Below are positions 8,667-15,357 of a DNA stretch of 17,557 bases, piece by piece. The DNA is from Ruminococcaceae bacterium UBA1320 (lineage in GTDB: Bacteria; Bacillota; Clostridia; Oscillospirales; Ethanoligenentaceae), in the NCBI GenBank assembly GCA_002306975.1, contig DBTI01000276.1, positions 10,041 to 27,597 of the forward strand. Reading direction: 5' to 3'. Every line of letters begins with the position of its first letter. Position 1 is the first letter of the stretch. A program made the position numbers and the translations under genes. Below the pieces are notes generated by a model, which did no database searches, was not told the DNA's origin, and saw nothing but the letters and a program-made list of their open reading frames with translations.

Positions 8667-9887
8667 TCAAGTGCGGTAATCACCGTTTATTTTAACGTAA
8701 TCGTATGTCAGATCACAGCCCCACGCTGTCGCTGTGGCATCTCCCGAATTGAGGTTTATATTCACCCTTACCTCGTCGCGGACAAGCACATTGCGTGCCG
8801 CTTCCTCTGAAAAATCAATGCCCGCTCCGTTTTTGCAAACGTCTATTACGCCACCGGCGGACTCAAACTCGACATCAACCTTATTAACGTCAACCTCAGC
8901 CTCGGCATAGCCGATAGCGCAAAGAACGCGCCCCCAGTTTGCGTCGGAACCAAACATTGCCGCTTTGAAAAGGCTTGACTGTATAACCGTTTTCGCAACC
9001 GTACGCGCGGTTTTTATATCCGCGGCGCCGCTGACAAAGCACTCAACAAGCTTTGTCGCGCCCTCGCCGTCACGCGCGACCTCACGGGAAAGATGCGTCA
9101 TAACAACCTCAAGCGCCTCTTTGAATGTATTATAATCCGCGCTCTTTTGGGTTATCGTGGCGTTGCCCGCTTTGCCGGAAGCAAGAATGGTAAGCATATC
9201 GTTTGTTGAGGTGTCGCCGTCAATGCTCACCATGTTAAAGGTGCTTGCGACGCAGTCTTTCAGCGCTTCATGCAGCATATCGGCACTTATATCCGCGTCG
9301 GCTGTGACAAAGCAGAGCATCGTCGCCATGTTGGGGTTTATCATACCGCTGCCTTTGGCTATTCCGCCGATTGTGCACTCGCGGCCACTGAGCGTAAATT
9401 TTATAGCAATTTCTTTTTTGCGTGTGTCGGTTGTCATGATCGCTTCAACCGCGTCGTCATCGCCGTTATCCGAAAGCGTGGCGGCAAGTGCCGGAATCGC
9501 GCTTGTGATCGGCTCAAGCGGAAGAGGCTGACCGATTACGCCGGTTGAGGCAACAACAACATCTTCCGGCAATAAATTAAGTGCCTTGCCCACAGCTTCA
9601 CACATGGCATTTGCAATATCAAGACCGTCCGCATTGCAGGTATTGGCGTTGCCGCTGTTGCAGATTATTGCCTGCGCGCGTCCGTTTTCAAGGTGATTTT
9701 TGGTAACAATAAGCGGTGCGCCTTTGACTTTGTTTTGTGTATAAAGAGCGGCGGCTGTGCAGGGCACGTCGGCAACAACAAGCGCAAGGTCTTTTTTGGT
9801 GCGGTTGCGTCTTATGCCGCAGTGTATGCCCGATGCCTTAAACCCAAGAGGGGCCGCCACAGAACCAGTGATTTTATTGTAATCCAT
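8667..9887 (-). CDS. argJ: Glutamate N-acetyltransferase / ornithine acetyltransferase
   Basis: A 406-residue Ntn-type enzyme that moves the acetyl group from N-acetylornithine to glutamate, so it both releases ornithine and regenerates N-acetylglutamate. It shows the self-cleavage motif GMINPNMATM; by family knowledge the chain is cut between A188 and T189, and T189 becomes the nucleophile of the beta chain. DGEGATKL (273-280) and the C-terminal TAWGCDLTYDYVKINGDYRT are also typical. No argA or argE is present in the window, so ArgJ probably closes the cycle; whether it also uses acetyl-CoA (bifunctional form) cannot be told here. A GGGG ribosome site precedes the ATG. Upstream lies the structured argC-argJ gap. 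Confidence 0.96.
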   Translation of the reverse strand: MDYNKITGSVAAPLGFKASGIHCGIRRNRTKKDLALVVADVPCTAAALYTQNKVKGAPLIVTKNHLENGRAQAIICNSGNANTCNADGLDIANAMCEAVGKALNLLPEDVVVASTGVIGQPLPLEPITSAIPALAATLSDNGDDDAVEAIMTTDTRKKEIAIKFTLSGRECTIGGIAKGSGMINPNMATMLCFVTADADISADMLHEALKDCVASTFNMVSIDGDTSTNDMLTILASGKAGNATITQKSADYNTFKEALEVVMTHLSREVARDGEGATKLVECFVSGAADIKTARTVAKTVIQSSLFKAAMFGSDANWGRVLCAIGYAEAEVDVNKVDVEFESAGGVIDVCKNGAGIDFSEEAARNVLVRDEVRVNINLNSGDATATAWGCDLTYDYVKINGDYRT

Positions 9888-9924
9888 GATTATCCCCGTT
9901 TCATTCTATTGAAATATCTGTCTT

Positions 9925-10096
9925 AGATACAGTCCAATAATGATTTCATGCATTCTTGGACTGTATCTCGTGGCTACGGCCAGAGGCTAAACGCCATAAC
10001 GCGTGCAAGATTTTGCTATCGCAAATGCACATGCGTAATACAGAGTCCAAAAAAGCTTGGTGATTTGATTAGCTATGCGTGGATTATTTTTTGGAC
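9925..10096. other. Alternating inverted repeats / candidate structured RNA between argC and argJ
   Basis: Four related segments alternate in direction: AGATACAGTCCAA (9925-9937), TTGGACTGTATCT (9956-9968), ATACAGAGTCCAAAAAA (10038-10054) and TTTTTTGGAC (10087-10096). The first pairs perfectly with the second (13 bp), the second with the third (9 bp, 2-nt bulge), and the third with the fourth (10 bp). Between the second and third lie more helices: CTC-TGGC/GCCA-GAG with a TACG loop (9967-9985), ACGC-GTGCA/TGCAC-GCGT (9999-10036) and TTTGC/GCAAA inside it. No protein gene is evident in the 253-bp gap. It could be a cis-acting RNA ahead of argJ or a palindromic insertion; the strand is not certain. 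Confidence 0.55.
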
Positions 10097-10140
10097 GCTA
10101 TATAGATAGCGTTTATTACCGCTGTGGGGTATATCTTTTA

Positions 10141-11091
10141 TTATTCAAGACCGGTGGCCTCGTCAAGACCGAGCATAATGTTCATGCACTGCACGGCGGC
10201 GCCTGACGCGCCTTTGCCGAGATTGTCGAGCCTTGACAAAACAAGAATCTGACCGTCATGGCCAAAAACAAAAATTTCAAGATTGTTTGTGCCGCCCGCG
10301 CCGCCCGCGCTGAGATAGCCTTCTTCGACGCTGCCTTCTCCGCCGAACGGCATGACCTTTACAAATTTTTGCCCTTTATAATACTCTTTATAATACTGCC
10401 AAACGCTTTTTGCATCCATATCTTTTTTAAGCAGCCGTCTTTGGAAAGGCAGTGAAACAACCATTCCTCGGTAAAATTTTGCGATAAGCGGTGAGAAAAC
10501 CGGTTCAAAGGAAAGGCTGTTTATCTTCATCATTTCCGGAAGGTGCTTGTGCGTTAATGAAAAGCCGTAAAAGCGCGGATAACTCATGGCTGGATCGTCA
10601 CGGCGTGTTTCTTCATATTCGGCAATACGTTTCTTGCCCGCACCGCTGTAGCCGGAAACAGAAGTTGCTGTTATTGGATAATCGTTCGGCAAAATTCCAC
10701 CCGCGACAAGGGGATAAACAGCCGCGTTAAAACCCGTTGCGTGGCAGCCGGGAACAGAAACCCGCTTTGCATTTTTTATTCTTTCGCGCTGCTCGCTGTT
10801 CATTTCCGGCCAGCCATAAACCCAATCGGAGTTGGTGCGGAACGCGGTGGAAGCGTCGATAACACGTGTCCCGCTGTTTTCAATAAGCGAAACAGATTCG
10901 CGCGAGGCCTCGTCCGGCAGGCAGAGAAAAACCAGATCAGCCGCGTTTAAAAGCCTTTTTCTTTCATTGATGTCGCGGTGCAGCGCGGGGTCGATCTTCA
11001 ATAATTCAATGTCTTCTCTTTTTGAAAGCCTTGTATTAATTTCAAGACCGGTTGTTCCTGATTCACCATCAACAAAAACTTTATATTTCAA
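10141..11091 (-). CDS. argC: N-acetyl-gamma-glutamyl-phosphate reductase (short, type 2 form)
   Basis: A 316-residue NADPH-dependent enzyme that reduces N-acetylglutamyl phosphate to the semialdehyde. It begins with a Rossmann motif (VFVDGESGTTGLEI, 5-18), has the catalytic cysteine C116 in VPGCHATG, the SLTHKHLPEM segment with a likely catalytic histidine, and the C-terminal GKGASGAAVQCMNIMLG. The compact N-terminus and length place it in the type 2 group rather than the longer form of about 345 residues. The start is a TTG at 11089-11091: the family N-terminus fits only here, but the nearest ribosome site (CAGGGG) is about 12 nt away, so expression may be modest. The TTG lies within one copy of a 10-bp repeat shared with the argH stop region. 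Confidence 0.94.
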   Translation of the reverse strand: MKYKVFVDGESGTTGLEINTRLSKREDIELLKIDPALHRDINERKRLLNAADLVFLCLPDEASRESVSLIENSGTRVIDASTAFRTNSDWVYGWPEMNSEQRERIKNAKRVSVPGCHATGFNAAVYPLVAGGILPNDYPITATSVSGYSGAGKKRIAEYEETRRDDPAMSYPRFYGFSLTHKHLPEMMKINSLSFEPVFSPLIAKFYRGMVVSLPFQRRLLKKDMDAKSVWQYYKEYYKGQKFVKVMPFGGEGSVEEGYLSAGGAGGTNNLEIFVFGHDGQILVLSRLDNLGKGASGAAVQCMNIMLGLDEATGLE

Positions 11092-11222
11092 CTAAATGCA
11101 TCCCCTGTATTTTATCTGTGTTTTTATCTTTATTTCAAAGCAATTAGGTTTTGTTATCTACCCGCCAGAGGTGGAAGATAACATCCTGCTTCTGTGTCTT
11201 TATTTGAAATTGCAACTAAATG
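11089..11222. repeat. 10-bp direct repeats flanking the argH-argC gap
   Basis: CAACTAAATG occurs at 11089-11098, covering the argC start codon, and again at 11213-11222, covering the argH stop codon. The 114 bp between them hold the palindromic repeat at 11153-11182. A 9-bp version, CAACTAAAT, recurs at 12684-12692 upstream of argH. The pair may be a target duplication from an insertion, or the motif may be a shared control site. Confidence 0.45.
11153..11182 (+). repeat. Dispersed palindromic repeat, copy A
   Basis: GTTATCT (11153-11159) pairs with AGATAAC (11176-11182), and inside it CCGCC (11162-11166) pairs with GGTGG (11170-11174) through one G-U pair that only exists in plus-strand RNA. 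It shares the CCCGCC core with palindromes at 15052, 15296, 15950 and 16812. The following AGATAACATCCTGCTT nearly matches the flank of the copy at 16812 on the other strand. Confidence 0.6.
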
Positions 11223-12592
11223 TTTTTCAAAAGCTCTTTTAACAGCTCTATCTGTCGTTCAACCGGCTCAACAGCGGGGCCGCCTATAACTTTTCGGCCG
11301 TTGACACAGTTGTCAAGCGAAATCGCGTTATATACGCCGTCGTCAAAAATCGGGTTGAAGCCTTTATATTCTTCGAGCGTGAGCGTTTCGAGCGTTTTGC
11401 CCTTCGCAACACAAAAGCCGACAATCTGACCGGTGATTTTATAAGCGTCGCGGAACGGCAGACCTTTTTTGGTAAGGTAGTCGGCGCAGTCGGTGGCGTT
11501 GATAAAACCTTTTGCCGCCGCCGCTCTCATGTTTTGAGGTAACGTCTTCATTGTGGAAACCATCGGGTTAAAGGTGGAAACACAAAGTTTGACGGTATCG
11601 ATTGCGTCGAAAATCGCCTCTTTATCCTCCTGCATATCTTTATTATAAGCAAGCGGAAGTCCCTTCATCATAGTAAGCAGAGCGACAAGGTCGCCGTTTA
11701 CGCGCCCTGTTTTGCCGCGGACAAGCTCGGCAACGTCGGGGTTTTTCTTTTGCGGCATAATCGACGAGCCGGTTGCAAAGGCGTCATCAAGCTCGACAAA
11801 TTTAAATTCCCACGAGCACCACAGCACGATTTCTTCCGAAAAACGTGAAAGGTGCGTCATAATTAACGAAAGCGCCGAAGCGAGCTCAACGCAAAAGTCG
11901 CGGTCTGAGACGCCGTCAAGGCTGTTCTGCGTCGGCGCGTCAAACCCAAGCAGCTTTGCCGTTTTGCTGCGGTCAATGGGGTAGGTTGTTCCGGCAAGAG
12001 CGCCGCTGCCCAGCGGGCACTCGTTCATGCGCTTTTTACAGTCGTCAAGCCTTGTGATATCGCGCTTTATCATCTGCGCGTATGCGAGAAGGTGGTGGGC
12101 AAAGGTTATCGGCTGCGCTCTTTGCAGATGGGTGTAGCCCGGCATAACCGTCGTTTTATTTTCTTCAGCTTTACTGATTATTGTTTTCATAAAATCAATC
12201 AGCAGCGCTTTTATATCTTCAATCTCGTGCCTCAGGTCAAGGCGGATATCAAGTGCAACCTGATCGTTGCGGCTGCGCGCTGTGTGAAGCCGCTTTCCCG
12301 CGTCCCCGACGCGCTGTGTCAGCTCCGCCTCGACGAACATATGTATATCCTCGGCATCTGGGTCAAACGCAAGCCTGCCGCTCTCGATATCGGCAAGGAT
12401 CTCTTTTAAACCGCCAATAATCTCAAGCGATTCGCTCAGCTCGATAACTCCGCATTGACCGAGCATCGTCGCGTGCGCGATGCTGCCCTCAATATCATCT
12501 TTATACATACGCGAGTCAAATCTAATGGATGAATTGAAATCGTTGACTCTTGCGTCGGTTTCTTTGGAAAAACGCCCAGCCCACATCTTCAA
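11216..12592 (-). CDS. argH: Argininosuccinate lyase
   Basis: A 458-residue fumarase/aspartase-superfamily enzyme that splits argininosuccinate into arginine and fumarate, the last step of the pathway. It shows HTARSRNDQ (103-111), the YTHLQRAQP segment with the catalytic-loop histidine (about 155) and the superfamily signature GSSIMPQKKNPD (275-286). I choose the TTG at 12590-12592, giving MKMWAGRF, because AGGAGG lies 9 nt upstream; from the ATG two codons later the spacing would be 15 nt. The open frame extends 28 codons further upstream but lacks family similarity and contains the ribosome site. The fumarate released could feed the fumarase encoded at the left end of the window. Confidence 0.95.
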   Translation of the reverse strand: MKMWAGRFSKETDARVNDFNSSIRFDSRMYKDDIEGSIAHATMLGQCGVIELSESLEIIGGLKEILADIESGRLAFDPDAEDIHMFVEAELTQRVGDAGKRLHTARSRNDQVALDIRLDLRHEIEDIKALLIDFMKTIISKAEENKTTVMPGYTHLQRAQPITFAHHLLAYAQMIKRDITRLDDCKKRMNECPLGSGALAGTTYPIDRSKTAKLLGFDAPTQNSLDGVSDRDFCVELASALSLIMTHLSRFSEEIVLWCSWEFKFVELDDAFATGSSIMPQKKNPDVAELVRGKTGRVNGDLVALLTMMKGLPLAYNKDMQEDKEAIFDAIDTVKLCVSTFNPMVSTMKTLPQNMRAAAAKGFINATDCADYLTKKGLPFRDAYKITGQIVGFCVAKGKTLETLTLEEYKGFNPIFDDGVYNAISLDNCVNGRKVIGGPAVEPVERQIELLKELLKNI

Positions 12593-12646
12593 AATAATTA
12601 TCCTCCTATGGCAGTTGCACTGCTGGCAATTCGCGATTTTTTCTTT

Positions 12647-12687
12647 GTTGATAAATTTATCAAGTGCGCGCGGCATTATTTATCAAC
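12647..12687. promoter_or_regulatory. Palindromic site upstream of argH
   Basis: TTGATAAATTTATCAA (12648-12663) is a perfect 16-bp palindrome, and ATTTATCAAC recurs at 12678-12687, so three half-sites of the form GTTGATAAAT are present within 41 bp. It lies 55 bp before the argH start. It resembles an operator but matches neither the ArgR box nor the FNR box (the half-site spacing is 6, not 4). Confidence 0.4.
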
Positions 12688-12784
12688 TAAATTAAGCTTA
12701 AAACGGCAGCCCCACCCCCGCGACAAACAGATTCTTTTACCTCAAATCTTCTGCGCGAACTGCTCACCGCAGGTGGAAAGTAAT

Positions 12785-12821
12785 AATCAGCCCCATGCGA
12801 AAACAGCACATGGGACTGATT
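12785..12821 (-). terminator. Hairpin after argG, possible partial terminator
   Basis: AATCAGCCCCATG (12785-12797) faces CATGGGACTGATT (12809-12821). On the minus strand all 13 positions pair, one as G-U; on the plus strand that position is a C-A mismatch, so the hairpin is probably an RNA element of the arg transcript. Only a broken U-tract (ATTATTACTTT) follows, so it may slow or partly stop transcription, or protect the argG message. Confidence 0.5.
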
Positions 12822-12852
12822 TATCTGCCAAACAACTGCTAATTTATAGCTA

Positions 12853-14064
12853 TCACTTAACCTGCTTGTTCTTGATCATTGCCCTAACCTTGAGCGGCAA
12901 TCCGAACAGGTTGATAAATCCTTCTGAATCCTTCTGGTTGTAAACCTTGTCCTCACCGAAGGTCGCGATATCCTCGCTGTAAAGTGAATAAGGCGATTTT
13001 GTGCCCGCGTTAACAATGTTGCCCTTGTAGAGTTTTAGCTTAACTTCGCCGGTCACAGTCTCCTGTGTTTTGTCTACAAAAGCGTCGATAGCTTCGCGCA
13101 GAGGAGTGTACCACTGGCCGTTGTAGACGATCTCGCCGTATTTCTGAGCAACAAGCGCCTTATAGTGTGAGGTTTCTTTGTCGAGCGCCAGTGTTTCAAG
13201 CACATCGTGAGCATGATAGAGGATTGCTCCGCCCGGAGTCTCATAAACGCCGCGGGACTTCATGCCCACAAGGCGGTTCTCAACTATATCAAGAAGCCCG
13301 ATGCCGTTTTCGCCGCCGAGCTTGTTAAGCTTTGCTATCATTTCAACGCCGTCAAGCTTTTCGCCGTCTAAAGCGACCGGAATACCCTTTTCAAAAGTGA
13401 GGGTGATGTATGTCGGCTTATCCGGAGCCTGCTCAGGAGACACGCCCATTTCAAGAATCTTATCATATTTCGGCTCGTTCGCCGGATCTTCAAGGTCCAT
13501 ACCCTCATGGCTCAGATGCCACAGGTTTTTATCCTTGGAATAGTTTGTTTCACGGGTAATTTTTAGCGGAATGTTGTGCTTCTCGGCATAATCAATTTCC
13601 TCGTCGCGAGATTTGATATCCCAAATGCGCCACGGTGCGATAATTTCCATCTCCGGGGCAAGAGCCTTTATGGTAAGTTCAAAACGAACCTGGTCGTTAC
13701 CTTTGCCTGTGCAGCCATGAACGATAGCGTCCGCGCCTTCCGACTTGGCGATTTCAACAAGTCGCTTCGCAATTGGAGGTCTTGCGAACGATGTGCCAAG
13801 AAGGTAGTTTTCATATTTCGCGCCCGCTTTGAGTGTAGGCCAAATGAAATCCTCAACAAACTCCTTGTTTAGATCCTCAATGTAAAGCTTTGAAGCGCCG
13901 GTCTTTATCGCCTTTTCCTCAAGCCCGTCAAGTTCTGTGCCTTGACCGACATCAGCCGCAACAGCGACAACCTCGCAGCCATAGTTCTCTTTGAGCCATG
14001 GAATAATGATTGATGTGTCAAGACCGCCGGAATAAGCAAGGATTACTTTTTTAATCTGTTTCAT
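12853..14064 (-). CDS. argG: Argininosuccinate synthase
   Basis: A 403-residue enzyme that condenses citrulline and aspartate with ATP to argininosuccinate. The N-terminal ATP pyrophosphatase loop AYSGGLDTS lies at residues 10-18, followed by ADVGQG; further typical segments are HGCTGKGNDQVRFE and ETPGGAILYHAH. The length is normal for the family. I start at the ATG at 14062-14064, 9 nt after GGAGG; the open frame continues 38 codons upstream through the promoter and leader, which is not coding. It is the first gene of the arginine cluster, with its own promoter, a leader hairpin and an ArgR-box-like site, so repression by arginine is likely. Confidence 0.97.
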   Translation of the reverse strand: MKQIKKVILAYSGGLDTSIIIPWLKENYGCEVVAVAADVGQGTELDGLEEKAIKTGASKLYIEDLNKEFVEDFIWPTLKAGAKYENYLLGTSFARPPIAKRLVEIAKSEGADAIVHGCTGKGNDQVRFELTIKALAPEMEIIAPWRIWDIKSRDEEIDYAEKHNIPLKITRETNYSKDKNLWHLSHEGMDLEDPANEPKYDKILEMGVSPEQAPDKPTYITLTFEKGIPVALDGEKLDGVEMIAKLNKLGGENGIGLLDIVENRLVGMKSRGVYETPGGAILYHAHDVLETLALDKETSHYKALVAQKYGEIVYNGQWYTPLREAIDAFVDKTQETVTGEVKLKLYKGNIVNAGTKSPYSLYSEDIATFGEDKVYNQKDSEGFINLFGLPLKVRAMIKNKQVK

Positions 14065-14107
14065 ATTATTAAACCTCCAACGCATATCGCGCTTATATTG
14101 TATGATT

Positions 14108-14134
14108 AAAAGCCGCCGAAATAAGGCTGCCTTT
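14108..14134 (-). other. Leader hairpin of argG
   Basis: In the minus-strand leader, AAAGGC pairs with GCTTTT and GCC with GGC around an A-G mismatch and a 7-nt loop. One pair is G-U, which only holds on the minus strand. It sits between the inferred start (about 14152) and the argG ribosome site. The U-run after it is short (3-4), so it is not a clear terminator. Confidence 0.35.
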
Positions 14135-14158
14135 GTGCTGTTCTTTAGCATATTACAT

Positions 14159-14186
14159 ATTATACACTTTTTCTGCATATCTGCAA
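14159..14186 (-). promoter_or_regulatory. Promoter of argG
   Basis: The minus strand reads TTGCAG (14186-14181), 16 nt, TATAAT (14164-14159). The start would be near 14152, leaving a leader of about 88 nt. Confidence 0.7.
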
Positions 14187-14194
14187 GGAATTAA

Positions 14195-14208
14195 TGCATA
14201 ATTATTCG
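14195..14208. promoter_or_regulatory. Candidate ArgR (ARG box) operator upstream of argG
   Basis: TGCATAATTATTCG matches the known ARG box core TGAATwwwwATTCA at 12 of 14 positions. It lies just upstream of the -35 element of the argG promoter, where an arginine-bound ArgR/AhrC hexamer could contact the promoter. No argR gene is in the window. Confidence 0.55.
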
Positions 14209-14280
14209 TCATTCTGTATATTTTGTTCTGTTAGCCAAATCATGGGTACGTCGCAAAACTTTTTTGGCTATAATGACAAC

Positions 14281-14976
14281 TTAATGAACAGCGCGCGGAA
14301 TTTCACCCGTCGCGGCTGTGTCGCGGTATTGCGTCATGATCCGCCCAAGTATCTCTGAGCTTGACGGCGGTGTCCACGTTATCGCGTTCGCGCCCGCTTC
14401 AATAGTGGTTACAATTGTGGTGTCGTCCGGCCCGCCTGTTGCGATTATGGGCAACGTGGGAAAGTCACTGCGGATCTTTGAGACGATTGCTGGTGTTTGC
14501 GTGCCGCCGGAAACATTGATAATCGACGCGCCCGCTTCAAGGCGCGAGGCTATGTCCTCATCCTGTGACACGACAGTCACAACAACCGGAATATCAACTG
14601 TTTCACGCACAGACGCGATAATGTCATTGGCTGTCGGGGCATTTACCACAACACCCATTGCCCCTTGAAACTCAGCATGAAGCGCATTGTTTACAACGCG
14701 TTTTCCCTGCGTAATGCCGCCGCCTATGCCGCAAAAAACAGGTTTGTCCGACGTCAGCATAATCGCCTGTGTTATAATCGGCTGCGGTGTAAAAGGATAG
14801 ACCGCAATAACAGCGTCTGCGTTTACATTGCGTATTATGCAAACATCTGTTGTAAACACGAGTGATTTTATTCTTTTGCCGAATATCCTTATTCCAGACG
14901 CGCGGTAAATGCTCTCTGGAACCTTTAGCATAAATCGCCTGAGGTTGCCTTCAAATTCCGGAATATTGTCCTGCAT
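14281..14976 (-). CDS. TIM-barrel protein of unknown function
   Basis: A 231-residue soluble protein with alternating strands and helices typical of a beta/alpha barrel: VCIIRNVNADAVIAVYPF, PVFCGIGGGI, GAMGVVVNAPT, PVVVTVVSQ, GASIINVSG, LPIIATGGP and GANAITWTPP look like successive strand ends. The late IIATGGP and GANAITW resemble phosphate-binding ends of NanE-, TrpC- or IMP dehydrogenase-like barrels, but the catalytic residues of those enzymes are not evident. Homologues in clostridia are, as far as I recall, usually annotated only as hydrolase or hypothetical protein. The ATG at 14974-14976 follows AAGGAGG by 6 nt; an upstream in-frame start would include that site. It is codirectional with the arg cluster but separated by 216 bp that contain the argG promoter. 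Confidence 0.75.
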   Translation of the reverse strand: MQDNIPEFEGNLRRFMLKVPESIYRASGIRIFGKRIKSLVFTTDVCIIRNVNADAVIAVYPFTPQPIITQAIMLTSDKPVFCGIGGGITQGKRVVNNALHAEFQGAMGVVVNAPTANDIIASVRETVDIPVVVTVVSQDEDIASRLEAGASIINVSGGTQTPAIVSKIRSDFPTLPIIATGGPDDTTIVTTIEAGANAITWTPPSSSEILGRIMTQYRDTAATGEIPRAVH

Positions 14977-15051
14977 AGATTTCCTCCTTTTTCGCCGCAA
15001 CTTTTATTTTTATTTATACTACAGCATTTCGAGTTAAGATTGAGCGTTGGT

Positions 15052-15090
15052 TTATATATCTCCCCCGCCGAAGGCGGGGGAGATATATAA
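15052..15090 (-). repeat. Dispersed palindromic repeat, copy B (18-bp perfect hairpin)
   Basis: TTATATATCTCCCCCGCC (15052-15069) is perfectly complementary to 15073-15090, with GAA between. Read on the minus strand, the tip is GCCTTCGGC, an especially stable cUUCGg tetraloop. It would lie in the 5' leader of the TIM-barrel mRNA, about 75 nt ahead of its start codon. No U-run follows on either strand, so it is not a simple terminator. Confidence 0.7.
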
Positions 15091-15150
15091 CTTATTTCGG
15101 GATAAGTCCATAAAGCAATTAGCCTATATTTACCAATAGATTTTATCAAA

Positions 15151-15159
15151 ATTATAGCA
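15151..15159 (-). promoter_or_regulatory. Extended -10 promoter for the TIM-barrel gene
   Basis: The minus strand reads TGCTATAAT (15159-15151), an extended -10 element; the -35 region (TTTTAT) is poor. The start would be near 15144, giving a leader of about 170 nt that includes palindrome B. Confidence 0.45.
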
Positions 15160-15256
15160 TGTTTCTGAACATAATAAAAGACTGGCGCTGTAAATAATTT
15201 TTTCAAAAGCTCAAAATTCACCTTTAAAATTTTGGCAGACGCGCATATAATGTAAC

Positions 15257-15357
15257 TATAGCAATTATTAATAAAAAGCTGAATTATTTTCTGTTTTCCC
15301 CCGCCGGAGGTAGGGAAGCATTCCTAGATTCTCCTTTTTTAAAATAAAATTGCTATA
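15257..15357. mobile_element. MITE-like element C, 101 bp, noncoding
   Basis: TATAGCAATT (15257-15266) and AATTGCTATA (15348-15357) form perfect 10-bp terminal inverted repeats. The exact centre, 15307, is the loop of a hairpin TTCCC-CCGCC-GGA-GGTAGGGAA (15296-15317) related to the other CCCGCC palindromes. TA dinucleotides at both ends would suit a mariner-type TA target duplication. It encodes nothing, so any movement would need a transposase from elsewhere. Its right 32 bp (15327-15357) resemble those of copy D. Confidence 0.55.

Noticed and set aside
9947..10033. 28-codon minus-strand frame in the argC-argJ gap as an arginine leader peptide
   Set aside because: It has only two scattered arginine codons and no ribosome site, so it does not look like an attenuator leader peptide.
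12648..12663. FNR/CRP-type site
   Set aside because: The half-sites TTGAT and ATCAA are 6 bp apart, whereas FNR sites have 4.
12593..12676. 28-codon upstream extension of argH
   Set aside because: It has no family similarity and contains the AGGAGG site that serves the TTG start at 12592.
14065..14178. 38-codon upstream extension of argG
   Set aside because: It covers the promoter -10 element and leader, and a good ribosome site precedes the internal ATG at 14064.
14925..15221. 98-codon minus-strand frame overlapping the TIM-barrel start
   Set aside because: It runs through palindrome B and overlaps the real start and ribosome site of the TIM-barrel gene; no ribosome site or protein pattern of its own.
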